Below, piece after piece: positions 8,830-18,224 of a stretch of DNA of 64,000 nt. The first letter of the stretch is position 1; each line of letters begins with the position of its first letter. Source of the DNA: Sphingobium sp. (GTDB taxonomy: Bacteria > Pseudomonadota > Alphaproteobacteria > Sphingomonadales > Sphingomonadaceae). The notes under the pieces were generated by a model. That model saw only the letters and a program-made list of their open reading frames with translations. It was not told the origin of the DNA and made no database searches. The stretch lies in NCBI GenBank assembly GCA_023266575.1, contig JAHFPV010000006.1, forward strand, positions 62,001 to 126,000, written 5' to 3'. A program made the position numbers and the translations under genes.

Positions 8830-10299
8830 ATGACCGATGTCCAGACTCTGGCGCTGAAAGATCAAGGCCTGTTGCGAGAAGCGATGCTGATCGACGGGCA
8901 ATGGGTTCAGGCCGATAGCGGCCGCACTATCGCGGTGCGCAATCCCGCCACTGGCGCGCTGATCGCGCGCGTGCCCGATGCAGGCGAAGCAGAGACGCGC
9001 CGGGCGATCGCTGCCGCAGAGCGGGCGTTGGTGGGCTGGCGAGCCACACTCGCCAAGGAGCGGGCCGTCCTGTTACGCCGCCTTTTTGATCTGATGGTCC
9101 AGCATAGTGATGATCTCGCGCTCCTCATCACCGCTGAGCAGGGCAAGCCATTGGCAGAGGCACGGGGGGAAATTGCCTATGCGTCCAGCTTCATCGAATG
9201 GTTTGCCGAAGAAGCCAAGCGTATCAATGGGGAGATCGTGCCGCAAAATGTGCAGGGTCGACGCATCCTGGTGCAAAAGGCGCCTGTAGGCGTGTTCGCG
9301 GCCATCACGCCGTGGAATTTCCCCGCCGCCATGATCACGCGCAAGGCCGGTCCCGGATGGGCGGCTGGCTGCACGGGCGTCATCAAGCCCGCAAGTCAGA
9401 CGCCGCTGACTGCATTGGCGCTGGGCGTGTTGGCGGAGCGGGCGGGGTTGCCTGCGGGCGTTTGCAATATCGTCACAGGTTCGGCGCGTGCGATTGGCGC
9501 TGAACTCACGAAAAGCCCTGTAGTGCGCAAGCTGTCCTTCACCGGCTCCACCGAAATCGGCGCGCTGCTGCTGGAGCAATGCGCCCCGACGATCAAGCGG
9601 ACGAGCATGGAATTGGGTGGCAATGCACCGTTCATCATTTTTGACGACGCTGATCTGGAAACGGCGGTCAAGGCGGCGTTGGTCGCCAAATATCGTAACA
9701 GTGGACAATCCTGCATCGGTGCCAACCGGTTCCTGGTGCAGGCCGGAATCCATGACGCCTTTGCCGCAAGGCTGGCGGAGGAAACGGCCAAGCTGAAGGT
9801 ATCCGATGGTCTGGATCCCGATGTGGCGATCGGCCCGCTCATAGATGCCGCCGCGGTGGCGAAGGTGGAAGAGCATGTCGCCGATGCCGTCGCCAAGGGG
9901 GCACATATCGCCAGTGGTGGCAAACGTCATGCGCGGGGCGGCAATTTCTTTGAACCGACCGTTCTGGTCGATGTCCCGCGCACCGCGGCGATCTTTGGCG
10001 AAGAAACATTCGGACCCGTCGCGCCGCTATTCCGCTTCGACACGGAGCAGGAAGCCATCGCCCTGGCCAATGATACGCCCTTTGGCCTGGCCGCCTATGT
10101 CTGCGCCCGCGATGTCGGACGCATATTCCGCGTCGTCGAGGGGCTGGAATTTGGCATGGTCGGTGTGAATGAAGGCATGATCTCCACTGAGGTTGCGCCT
10201 TTCGGCGGCGTGAAGGCATCCGGTCTGGGCCGGGAAGGTTCATCCTACGGAATCGAGGAATATCTGGAGACCAAATATGTCGCGCTCGGCGGCATATGA
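8830..10299 (+). CDS. NAD(P)-dependent aldehyde dehydrogenase (succinate-semialdehyde type)
   Basis: A 489-residue cytoplasmic aldehyde dehydrogenase of the GabD group. It shows the PWNFP cofactor motif (161-165), FTGSTEIG, catalytic Glu261 in MELGGNAP and catalytic Cys295 in SGQSCIGANR. Family enzymes oxidise succinate, glutarate or 2-oxoglutarate semialdehyde. As the last gene of the OCD/DapA-family operon it probably oxidises the semialdehyde made by the preceding protein and feeds the TCA cycle. Which semialdehyde cannot be read from the sequence. Confidence 0.9.
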   Translation: MTDVQTLALKDQGLLREAMLIDGQWVQADSGRTIAVRNPATGALIARVPDAGEAETRRAIAAAERALVGWRATLAKERAVLLRRLFDLMVQHSDDLALLITAEQGKPLAEARGEIAYASSFIEWFAEEAKRINGEIVPQNVQGRRILVQKAPVGVFAAITPWNFPAAMITRKAGPGWAAGCTGVIKPASQTPLTALALGVLAERAGLPAGVCNIVTGSARAIGAELTKSPVVRKLSFTGSTEIGALLLEQCAPTIKRTSMELGGNAPFIIFDDADLETAVKAALVAKYRNSGQSCIGANRFLVQAGIHDAFAARLAEETAKLKVSDGLDPDVAIGPLIDAAAVAKVEEHVADAVAKGAHIASGGKRHARGGNFFEPTVLVDVPRTAAIFGEETFGPVAPLFRFDTEQEAIALANDTPFGLAAYVCARDVGRIFRVVEGLEFGMVGVNEGMISTEVAPFGGVKASGLGREGSSYGIEEYLETKYVALGGI

Positions 10300-10398
10300 A
10301 CGGCTAGCGGTGCCAGCGCGCCTGTCATGGTATCATTCATGCAAACAGCCTCTGGATCGTCGGGCGATAGCGCAGAAATCCCGCATAGAGTCTGTCGA

Positions 10399-11178
10399 TC
10401 AGGAACCGTAGCGGGCGGCGGGGCTGGCCCGCGACAGGTTCGGGTGCAGCGCGGCGCGGGCGGCCAGATAGGCGTCCAGGTCGGCGATGTCCGGCAGCGA
10501 TGGGATAGTGATCGTCTCGCCCAGGTCCAGCCCGGCAAAGGCGGCATCGACCATGGCGTTCACCTCCATCACCATCTCCGCCGGGATGTTGGCCAGCTGC
10601 TCTGCTTCCCAGATGGCGGTGCGGGTGATGCCGGGCAGCACCGCCTGCACGCGCACGCCCTTTGCGCCCAGCTCGACCTGCAACGCTTCGGTAAAGGCCA
10701 GGACGAACGCCTTGCTGGCGGGATAGACGGCGGTGAAGCCGTCGGGCATCAGCGCGGTTACCGACGTCATGTTGATAATCGTGCCGCCGCCCAGTGCGGT
10801 CAGTCGCGGCGCGATGGCCGCCGTCAACCGCGTCACCGCCAATATGTTAAGGTTGATCATCCCGGTCAGATAGGCAGTGTCTGCATCGACTAGGCTTGTC
10901 TCGCCCGCGATCCCGGCATTGTTGACCAGGCCGATGATCGCTTCATCGCTACGCAACCGCGCCTCGACGCTCGCCAGCCCGTCTGGCGTCGAGAGATCGG
11001 CGCTCAGTGTCTCGACCGTAACGCCGGTCTCAGCCTCCAGCTTCTGTGCAAGCGCCACCAGCTTGTCGGCCCGCCGGGCGACCAGGATCAGGTCATGGCC
11101 GCGCCGGGCCAGCCGGTCTGCATAGACCGCGCCAATGCCATCGGACGCGCCGGTGATGAGGAAAGTGCCTTTGGTCAT
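10399..11178 (-). CDS. short-chain dehydrogenase/reductase
   Basis: A 259-residue classical SDR with the cofactor motif TGASDGIG at 9-16, the NNAG motif and the YPASK catalytic Tyr-Lys pair. The C-terminal extension is rich in Ala and Pro. ATG 11178 has AAGGGA upstream. It is divergent from a GlxA-type regulator, a pairing often seen where the regulator controls the reductase. The substrate is unknown. The 100 bases downstream, to the aldehyde dehydrogenase stop, show nothing clear. Confidence 0.88.
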   Translation of the reverse strand: MTKGTFLITGASDGIGAVYADRLARRGHDLILVARRADKLVALAQKLEAETGVTVETLSADLSTPDGLASVEARLRSDEAIIGLVNNAGIAGETSLVDADTAYLTGMINLNILAVTRLTAAIAPRLTALGGGTIINMTSVTALMPDGFTAVYPASKAFVLAFTEALQVELGAKGVRVQAVLPGITRTAIWEAEQLANIPAEMVMEVNAMVDAAFAGLDLGETITIPSLPDIADLDAYLAARAALHPNLSRASPAARYGS

Positions 11179-11302
11179 GGTGTGATCCCTTCGTTGATCG
11201 GGCGGTTGCGCCCTGTAATCCAGGAGATACTATCATCTGTGGAGCGGCAGGATCGGCAGTTCCGACAATAAGCAGGCCAAAACTGACAAACGGGAGTTCA
11301 GC

Positions 11303-12304
11303 ATGGCAAATGCGGCGCGGACGGCTGCCGGTGTGATCGCCGAAGTGGGACTGGTCCTCTATCCCGGTTGCCAGCTGGCGATGGTCCACGGCATCACCGA
11401 CCTGTTTGCCATAGCCTCGCATTTTTCAGTCGATCGGGGCGGCGGGGTGCTGCGGGTCAGCCATTGGGCGATGGACGATCAGGGATGTTTCGCCCGCGCG
11501 TTCGATACGCACCCGGATGCAGCGACCTTGCCCGCCATGCTGATCAGCCCAGGCCGCCTGACCGGCCCGCCCGACGCGCAGGAAGCGGCCCCCTATGCGC
11601 GCTGGTTGCTCGATCGCCACGCGCAGGGTGTGGTGCTGGTTTCGACCTGCGGCGGCGCATTCCTGCTGGCGGAGACCGGCTTGCTCGCGGGACGGCCAGC
11701 AACGACCCACTGGCTGTTTGCCGACCAGTTTCGCGACCGCTTTCCCGATGTGCGGCTCGATATCGACAAGATGGTGATCGAGGATGGGGACATCATCACC
11801 GCGGGCGGGCTGATGGCGTGGACGGATCTTGGGATGCGGATCGTCGATCGCCTGCTTGGCCCGACCGTGATGATCGAAACGGGCAAATTCCTTCTGATCG
11901 ACGCATCGGGCCGGGAACAGCGCCATTATAGCAGCTTCGCGCCCCGCCTGACCCATGGCGACGAAGCCGTGCTGAAAGTTCAGCACTGGTTGCAGGAAAG
12001 GGCCGGGCGAGCTGTGAGCGTGGGCGACATGGCGGGGAAAGCGGGGCTGGAGGAACGCACCTTCCTGCGCCGGTTCAAGGGGGCGACAGGCATGAAGCCA
12101 ATCGAATATGTCCAGAATCTGCGTGTGGGCAAGGCGCGCGAATTGCTGGAGTTCACCAAGCGATCGATCGACCAGATCGCCTGGGCCGTGGGCTATGAGG
12201 ATGCGACCGCCTTTCGCCGGATATTCCACCGCATTATGGGCCTGTCACCGGGCGACTATCGCAACCGCTTTTCCAGCGGCGCGGAGTTGCCCGTCGCTGC
12301 CTGA
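11303..12304 (+). CDS. GlxA-family AraC transcriptional regulator
   Basis: A 333-residue regulator with an N-terminal DJ-1/PfpI-like domain (about 12-200) and a C-terminal AraC double helix-turn-helix (about 225-325, ending in AFRRIFHRIMGLSPGDYR). The DJ-1 nucleophile-elbow Cys is retained in VVLVSTCGGAF. GGGAG lies six bases before ATG 11303. It is divergent from the SDR gene with 124 bases between them, so it probably regulates that gene and itself. The inducer is unknown. Confidence 0.88.
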   Translation: MANAARTAAGVIAEVGLVLYPGCQLAMVHGITDLFAIASHFSVDRGGGVLRVSHWAMDDQGCFARAFDTHPDAATLPAMLISPGRLTGPPDAQEAAPYARWLLDRHAQGVVLVSTCGGAFLLAETGLLAGRPATTHWLFADQFRDRFPDVRLDIDKMVIEDGDIITAGGLMAWTDLGMRIVDRLLGPTVMIETGKFLLIDASGREQRHYSSFAPRLTHGDEAVLKVQHWLQERAGRAVSVGDMAGKAGLEERTFLRRFKGATGMKPIEYVQNLRVGKARELLEFTKRSIDQIAWAVGYEDATAFRRIFHRIMGLSPGDYRNRFSSGAELPVAA

Positions 12305-12349
12305 GGTTGGTTCTTGCAAGCGGATGGGGTGAGATGACGGTACTCCGGC

Positions 12350-12416
12350 CCGTTCGTTTCGAGCGAAGTCGAGAAACGTCGCGCGCATGTTTCTCGACTT
12401 CGCTCGAAACGAACGG
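12350..12416. repeat. 28-bp perfect inverted repeat (sphingomonad-type palindrome)
   Basis: Arms 12350-12377 and 12389-12416 are perfect inverted copies around an 11-base loop and contain the core GAGCGAAGTCGA. It lies between the convergent ends of the GlxA-type regulator and the MFS gene and can act as a bidirectional terminator. A related diverged copy is at 42971-43067, so this is a dispersed family. Confidence 0.85.
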
Positions 12417-12434
12417 AGGTTGGGGTTTGCCAGT

Positions 12435-13691
12435 TCACCGTGACCGGCGTACCGGACAGATGGTGATGGCCCCCAGCAGGGCAAAGCCGCAGCCGACGAC
12501 ATAGAGGATGGCGTAATCGTCGCCCTGCGCGCTGCCGATCGCCAGGATGATCGGCGCGATGGCGGGGGCGAGCGACTGGGGCAGGCTGTTGGCGATCTGG
12601 AACACGCCCATATCCTTGGCGCTGTCCTCCGGGCGGGGCAGGATGGCGGCGAGCAGGGCGAGATCGACCGCAAAATATAGCCCCTTGCCGATACCCGCCA
12701 TCGCTACGCCGACCAGAAATTGCGGGACGGACGGGGCCAGCGCGATGGTCAGGAAACCGGCGGCCTCCAGCGTCGCAGCCAGGAACACCAGCGGCTTGCG
12801 ACGCCCGGTCCAGTCGGTGATGAAACCGCCCACCAGCGAGATGGCGATGGTCGCGGTCGCGATGATCGCCATGGATTTCACCATCACCTGCGTCGCTTCG
12901 CCACGCGGCAACGATAGCTGATCGGTCAGGAAAAAGAGCTGATAAGTCAGCAGGAACGACCAGGCCATCATGATCAGGAAACGGCTGCCGAACGCCCAAC
13001 TGAAGTCCCAGTCACGGAACGGCGCACCAATCGCGCGCAGCATGGCGAAGGGGCCAAGCCGGCGAAGATCGCCACCCTGCGCCGGGCGATCGGGCAGGAT
13101 CAGGCACAGCGCGCCGATACCCGCCACCGTGATGGCGAAGGGCGCGAGGAACATCAGCAGCGACGACCCCTGCGTATATTGGGTGATCCAGCTGCCAGCG
13201 AACGTCCCCATAGTCGATGTCATGCCCAGCATCCCGGCAACCCGGCCCTGCCAGCGCACGGGAATGACATCGGGCAGGATCGGCAGACAGCCCGCCTGCA
13301 TCGCGTTGAACCCGGCCTGGCAAATGACCCAGCCCAGCCCCAGCAACAGCAGGTTGGGCGCCAGGCCAAGGATCAGCAGGCCCGAACCCGCAACCACCAG
13401 ACCGCCGACCAGCCATGGCCGCCGCCGCCCGAAGCGGCTGCGCGTCCGGTCCGACAGCGCGCCGCAAATCGGCGTCGCGACCAGCGCGACGAAGCCGCCA
13501 ATCGCCAATATGATGCCCAGCCAGCGCCCCTTTTCCGCCTCGCTCGCAATGTCGCCGACCCGCAGCGCCAGCGTCAGCACCACCGGCGTCAGCAGCGCCA
13601 CCCATATGCCGAACTGCGCCAGCACATAGACGGCAACGAAGCCAAGCGACACCGGCGGACGGATAGCTTGCGGCGATGGCGAAGGGGTCAT
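12435..13691 (-). CDS. MFS sugar transporter, last gene of the sulfated-glycan locus
   Basis: A 418-residue inner-membrane protein with about twelve hydrophobic helices. The loop GALSDRTRSRFGRRRPW after helix 2 and DWTGRRKPL after helix 8 are the signature of the GPH/SLC45-like sugar branch of the major facilitator family. It starts 24 bases after the sulfatase stop on the same strand, so it probably brings the desulfated mono- or disaccharide into the cytoplasm by cation symport. The substrate is inferred from context. A palindrome (12350-12416) follows the stop. Confidence 0.85.
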   Translation of the reverse strand: MTPSPSPQAIRPPVSLGFVAVYVLAQFGIWVALLTPVVLTLALRVGDIASEAEKGRWLGIILAIGGFVALVATPICGALSDRTRSRFGRRRPWLVGGLVVAGSGLLILGLAPNLLLLGLGWVICQAGFNAMQAGCLPILPDVIPVRWQGRVAGMLGMTSTMGTFAGSWITQYTQGSSLLMFLAPFAITVAGIGALCLILPDRPAQGGDLRRLGPFAMLRAIGAPFRDWDFSWAFGSRFLIMMAWSFLLTYQLFFLTDQLSLPRGEATQVMVKSMAIIATATIAISLVGGFITDWTGRRKPLVFLAATLEAAGFLTIALAPSVPQFLVGVAMAGIGKGLYFAVDLALLAAILPRPEDSAKDMGVFQIANSLPQSLAPAIAPIILAIGSAQGDDYAILYVVGCGFALLGAITICPVRRSR

Positions 13692-13715
13692 CGAAGCGAC
13701 CTTTCAAACGGGCGA

Positions 13716-15356
13716 TCAGGGGTGATAGCTTTTGCCTTCCGCATCGGCCTTCGCCTTGGCCGGGCTGTCGGCGAACAGGTCGTTCATCTTGGTCGGCAGG
13801 TTGGGCCTTACATACCAGTCGGCCGGGAAGTCGGCGGCGTGCGGCCCGTCGATATTGCGGTTCACCAGACCCGAACTGGTCTTGCGCGTATAGGGAACAA
13901 CATGTTGGCCCTTATTATTGCCAAGCTGCTCGAACAGCGCCTTGCGCAGGGTGATCTTGCTATCCAGCCATTTGGGATCGTCGATCAGATTGTGCATCTC
14001 GTCGGGATCGCTCTTGAGGTCGTATAATTCCTCCAGATCCCAGACGCCATGATATTGGATATATTTCACCCGGTCGCGCTCGATCGCGAAGGTGGTCGGG
14101 GTCTGCGGGAAGCTCCATTCCCAATAATATTCATAGACGAAATCGCCCGGATTCCAGGTCTTTTCATCAATCTTGCCCTCCGCCACGGGCAGGAAGCTCT
14201 TGCCCTCCATCTGCGCTGGCTTGGCGACATGGGCGATGTCCAGAAAAGTGGGCGCCAAGTCGAGATTGCGCACCACCGCCGGGTTGGTCACCCCCTTGGG
14301 CACCATGCCGGGTGCCCAAACGATCATCGGCACGCGCACCGACGGTTCATAGGCATTGCGCTTGTCGATCAGCCCATGTTCGCCGATCAGGAAACCATTG
14401 TCGGAATAAAAGACAACCATCGTGTTCCGGTCGAGCTTGTTCTTCTTCAGATAGGCCATGATCCGGCCCAGGCTCTCATCGACGGGGGAGAGGGTGCGAT
14501 AATAGTCCCGCACCTGTTCCGTCATCGGGTTATTGGTATGATAGGGGAAGTCCGCGCCATGCCAGCTGTTGCGCTGGTTGCGCACCCATAGCGGCTTGCC
14601 CGCGTTATTTTCGGGCGTGTTTGCCATGCTGGCGGGCAGCTTGATGTCCAGCTTGCTATATTGCGTCTTGTATCGGTCGGGCGGCAGCGGGTCGCTATGG
14701 ACGGCCTTGTGGCTGAGATACAGAAAGAAAGGCTTGGACGGATCGCGGCCCTTTTCCAGCCAGTTCATCGCATAATCGGTCAGCTCGTCGGTGATGTAAC
14801 CGGTGCGTTTGACGGGCGTGCCATCGACATTGAGCATCTGCCGATCACCCGCCGCGATCCGCGCCGGCGAAAGCTGTTCGGTCGGGAAATAGGTGCCTTG
14901 CCCCTTGAAGCTGACCCATTTGTCGAAGCCGTCGCGCGGGGCATCGGTATCAAAACCCATATGCCATTTGCCGAAGAAACCGGTCTGGTAACCCGCCGCT
15001 TGAAGATATTTTGGGAAGAAGGTCAGCCCTTCCTCCGAACTATTATTATTGTCCACGACGCCATGGTTGCGCGCAGTTTGGCCAGTCAGGATGGTGGCGC
15101 GGCTGGGCGAGCAGAGCGACGAGGTGACGACGGCATTGGGGAAATAGACGCCATTTTTTGCCAGCGCGTCGATATTGGGGGTCTGAAGGCCCGGCGTCAG
15201 GAATCCCATCGCGTCATAGCGCAGATCATCCACCAGCACGAAGATCATGTTGGTCGGCTTTGTCGGCGCGTTCACCGGTTTGGCCAGCACGCCCGGACCC
15301 AGCAGAGTGCAGGCGGCGATCATGGCGGCGTTCAGCGCGCGGCGGGCAGTGTTCAT
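13716..15356 (-). CDS. exported type I sulfatase
   Basis: A 546-residue arylsulfatase-fold enzyme with a signal peptide (residues 1-25, ending GVLAKP). Cys82 in CSPSRATIL is the CxPSR site converted to formylglycine, and the Asp pair 43-44 in LVDDLR supplies calcium ligands. SDNGFLIGEHG is a later family motif. It should remove sulfate esters from a glycan in the periplasm. Its start overlaps the stop of the formylglycine-generating enzyme by four bases, so substrate and activator are translationally coupled. The exact sulfated sugar and sulfatase subfamily would need a SulfAtlas comparison. Confidence 0.92.
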   Translation of the reverse strand: MNTARRALNAAMIAACTLLGPGVLAKPVNAPTKPTNMIFVLVDDLRYDAMGFLTPGLQTPNIDALAKNGVYFPNAVVTSSLCSPSRATILTGQTARNHGVVDNNNSSEEGLTFFPKYLQAAGYQTGFFGKWHMGFDTDAPRDGFDKWVSFKGQGTYFPTEQLSPARIAAGDRQMLNVDGTPVKRTGYITDELTDYAMNWLEKGRDPSKPFFLYLSHKAVHSDPLPPDRYKTQYSKLDIKLPASMANTPENNAGKPLWVRNQRNSWHGADFPYHTNNPMTEQVRDYYRTLSPVDESLGRIMAYLKKNKLDRNTMVVFYSDNGFLIGEHGLIDKRNAYEPSVRVPMIVWAPGMVPKGVTNPAVVRNLDLAPTFLDIAHVAKPAQMEGKSFLPVAEGKIDEKTWNPGDFVYEYYWEWSFPQTPTTFAIERDRVKYIQYHGVWDLEELYDLKSDPDEMHNLIDDPKWLDSKITLRKALFEQLGNNKGQHVVPYTRKTSSGLVNRNIDGPHAADFPADWYVRPNLPTKMNDLFADSPAKAKADAEGKSYHP

Positions 15357-16297
15357 GGGCGCGGTCCCTTTTTGTCCCGGATGATGCAGCGAAAACCGAT
15401 ATGGCTGGTCGAACTATCCACCGCTTGCGGATGGCGCGCGGCGGGGCGATAGCGCTGGCAATAATTAGGCGCGCACAGATGCGATCCGCCTTTCAGCACC
15501 TTGCGCGGAATGGCGATGTCGGGCGTCGCCGGGTCCATACTTTCGCGCTTCGTGCCGCCGCGCGGATTGGCGGGGACACAGCAGCTTCCTTTGGCCTTGC
15601 GCTCGATCCGGGGCCGGGCGAACCAGTCGCTCGTCCATTCCCAGACATTGCCGATCATGTCGAACAGGCCATAGCCATTGGCGGGATAGGTGCGGACGGG
15701 CGAAGTTAATTCATAACCATCTGATAATATATTGGCGAAGGGGAAGGCGCCTTGCCAGTAATTGGCCTGGCAAACACCGCCGGGTGCCAGCTCGTCACCC
15801 CAGGCATAGTCCGCACCATCCAGCCCGCCCCGCGCGGCATATTCCCATTCCGCTTCGGTCGGCAGCGCCTTGCTCGCCCATGCGGCATAGGCCTCCGCAT
15901 CGGCATAGGCGATATGGACGACGGGATGATCCGCCAATATGTCCAGGTCAGTGTCGGGTCCATGGGGGTGCCGCCAATTTGTACCGATGCTAAAGCGCCA
16001 CCACTGGCTGGCATCGTCAAGCGGCACCGGGCCGCTGGTGCGCTGGAACAGCAGCGATCCCGCCTGCGCCATCGCCGGGTCCATGCCGGGATAGTCCTTT
16101 GGATCGGGCGCGATTTCGGCCAGCGTGATGTGGCCAGTGGCTTCAACGAAGCGGACAAAATCCCGGTTCGTGACAGGGGTTTCGTCAATCCAGAACCCAT
16201 CCACCTGCACCCGGCGCACTGGCGCTTCTTCGGGATAGAATCGATCCGATCCCATCAAGAAAGCGCCGCCGGGCAGGTGGATCATACCATCAGTCAC
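15353..16297 (-). CDS. formylglycine-generating enzyme (sulfatase activator)
   Basis: A 314-residue FGE/SUMF1-family protein. The family opening MIHLPGGAFLMGSD, the centre LPTEAEWEYAARGG and MIGNVWEWTSDW are all present. The copper-binding cysteine pair is Cys275 and Cys280 in GGSHLCAPNYCQRYRPAAR, with the spacing of the active enzyme. It would oxidise Cys82 of the adjacent sulfatase before export; no signal peptide is seen, which agrees with cytoplasmic action. It overlaps the sulfatase start by four bases and the upstream GH3 gene by eight. Confidence 0.93.
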   Translation of the reverse strand: MTDGMIHLPGGAFLMGSDRFYPEEAPVRRVQVDGFWIDETPVTNRDFVRFVEATGHITLAEIAPDPKDYPGMDPAMAQAGSLLFQRTSGPVPLDDASQWWRFSIGTNWRHPHGPDTDLDILADHPVVHIAYADAEAYAAWASKALPTEAEWEYAARGGLDGADYAWGDELAPGGVCQANYWQGAFPFANILSDGYELTSPVRTYPANGYGLFDMIGNVWEWTSDWFARPRIERKAKGSCCVPANPRGGTKRESMDPATPDIAIPRKVLKGGSHLCAPNYCQRYRPAARHPQAVDSSTSHIGFRCIIRDKKGPRP

Positions 16298-18224
16298 GGC
16301 TGGCGGCAGCCTTCAGCAATATGCCCGCACCGCGCGGATAGGCGGGCGGCGGGCCGTCGTCGGGCAGGTCGGGGTTTTGCGCCTCGACATCGGCCATGGA
16401 GCGGGGCAGCGAGAAAGGCAGGCGTCCCTTCGCCACGGCGCGACCTGTCACAACGTCCAGCACCGCCGCGTTGCTCGCGCCGAAGGTGACGATCAGGGCG
16501 CCGGCCATCGGCTCGATCGCGGTCAGGATGGCGGGACGGTCCATCTCTACAGCGACGATCGTGGGGACATGGGCAGAGGCGCGGGCGATCGCCTGCACAT
16601 CCTTGTCAGCCGCGCGGAAATCGAGCCGCCCTTCATGCTGGCGCGCGCCAAAGAAATGATGCGGATGCAGCGTCTCGAACGGGGTCGCGGTGCGCACCAG
16701 CGCAACGTCCGCCTGCGCCGGATCGTCCACCACTGTGAAACCTGCCGCCCGCGCCGCCGCTGCATCGACGCCATAGAGCCATATCCGCTTGCCCGGCGCG
16801 ACCGGCAAGGTCGCCTTGTCGTTGCGCAATAGCACCTGACTGGCGCGCTGGACGGCGTCGCCCTCAGCCTGCGCCTCGCGGCTCCCGACAATCCGGGCGG
16901 CGGTGGCCTCGTCAACATAGGGATTGTCGAACAAGCCCAGCTCGAACTTCAGGCGCAGCACGCGGCGCGCGGATTCGTCGATCCGCTTTTCGCTGACATG
17001 TCCCTTAGCCACGGCATCCAGAATGGGCGCGGGATCGTCCGCACCGCCAAATTGGTCGATGCCCGCCTCTATCCCCTTGGCAAAGCGGGTCGTCTTGTCG
17101 GCCGCCTCCATGCCCCAGGGCGTGCCAATCGACGCGGGCGTCTGCGGGTTGGTGGCGTCGGGGGCCATGCAGGCTTGCGGGCAATCGCGGGTGATCGACC
17201 AGTCCGATACGATCAGGCCGCGATACTTCTTCTGTCCCCGCAACAGCCCGGTCAGCATCTGCTTGTTGAAGCCCGCCGCGACCGGCTCAATCGGCTGGCC
17301 TGCAATTTTCGGCCCATGGACAATGACATAGGTGGGCATCACCCCGGCGCTGCGGGCGGCCAGGCTGTCGTCAAAGGCGCGGATATGCTGGGCAAAGGAT
17401 GCGTCGCTCAGCGTCGCGTTGCGGCCATAATAGTTATGCCCGTCAAACCCCTCCGGCTGCGCGCCATAGCCGACCCAATGTTTGACCACCGTGGCCACGC
17501 CATCGGGCTTCACGCCGCTGCGGCCATGCTGGAACCCTTCGACATAGGCGCCCGCGAGTCGCGATACCTCCGCCGGATCGGACCCGAAGGTGGCGGCAAA
17601 GCGCGGCCAGCGCGGTTCGGTTGCAAGGTCGGCCTGCGGCGACAGCGCCATATGGATGCCGACCGCGCGATATTCCTGCCGCGCAATGTCGCCAAACCGT
17701 CGGACCGTATCGGCATCCCCCAGCGCCGCGAAGCCCAGCGTGTCGGACCACAGCGAAAAGCCGCCGCCGGTCGTGCTGGCACCCAGGGTCGCCTGAAAAT
17801 GATGGCGTGGGTCGGTGCTGATCGTGGCGGGGATGCCCAGCCGTCCGACCTCCGCCAGTTTCTGCACAGCATTATTCTGTGCCGCAAGCTCCGACGGCGA
17901 CACAACGAGGCGGGTGATGAAGCTGCTGATATGGCGATCGTTCAGCAGTTTGGCGGTCGCGTCAGCATCATAGATCGTGCCTGCAAAGCCGATTGAGGAA
18001 CCCGGCGTCGGTAGGGTGCCGTGCAGCAGCATCCCCGCCTTTTCCGCCAGCGTCATCTGGCCCAGCAGATTTTCGATCCGCGCGTCGATCGGCGCGCGAC
18101 TGTCTTCGTAACGATCGAGCCGACCATTATGATTGAGGTCGCGCCAGTCCTTGGGCGGCGACGCCGCGCCGCTCAGCGCCAGCAGGAAAAGCGATGTCGC
18201 GACGATCCTGCGCACCTTTACCAT
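16290..18224 (-). CDS. exported glycoside hydrolase family 3 enzyme
   Basis: About 644 residues with a signal peptide from ATG 18224 (MVKVRRIVATSLFLLALSGA), preceded by GGGAGGG. An EF-hand-like loop (DLNHNGRLDRYED) comes early in the mature chain, the KHW motif follows, and Asp341 in GLIVSDWS is the predicted GH3 nucleophile. A C-terminal alpha/beta sandwich completes a beta-glucosidase/xylosidase architecture. It should release monosaccharides from the non-reducing ends of oligosaccharides in the periplasm. Its start overlaps the end of the second GH3 gene and its end overlaps the FGE gene. An in-frame TTG at 18245 is a less likely start. Confidence 0.9.
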   Translation of the reverse strand: MVKVRRIVATSLFLLALSGAASPPKDWRDLNHNGRLDRYEDSRAPIDARIENLLGQMTLAEKAGMLLHGTLPTPGSSIGFAGTIYDADATAKLLNDRHISSFITRLVVSPSELAAQNNAVQKLAEVGRLGIPATISTDPRHHFQATLGASTTGGGFSLWSDTLGFAALGDADTVRRFGDIARQEYRAVGIHMALSPQADLATEPRWPRFAATFGSDPAEVSRLAGAYVEGFQHGRSGVKPDGVATVVKHWVGYGAQPEGFDGHNYYGRNATLSDASFAQHIRAFDDSLAARSAGVMPTYVIVHGPKIAGQPIEPVAAGFNKQMLTGLLRGQKKYRGLIVSDWSITRDCPQACMAPDATNPQTPASIGTPWGMEAADKTTRFAKGIEAGIDQFGGADDPAPILDAVAKGHVSEKRIDESARRVLRLKFELGLFDNPYVDEATAARIVGSREAQAEGDAVQRASQVLLRNDKATLPVAPGKRIWLYGVDAAAARAAGFTVVDDPAQADVALVRTATPFETLHPHHFFGARQHEGRLDFRAADKDVQAIARASAHVPTIVAVEMDRPAILTAIEPMAGALIVTFGASNAAVLDVVTGRAVAKGRLPFSLPRSMADVEAQNPDLPDDGPPPAYPRGAGILLKAAASRD

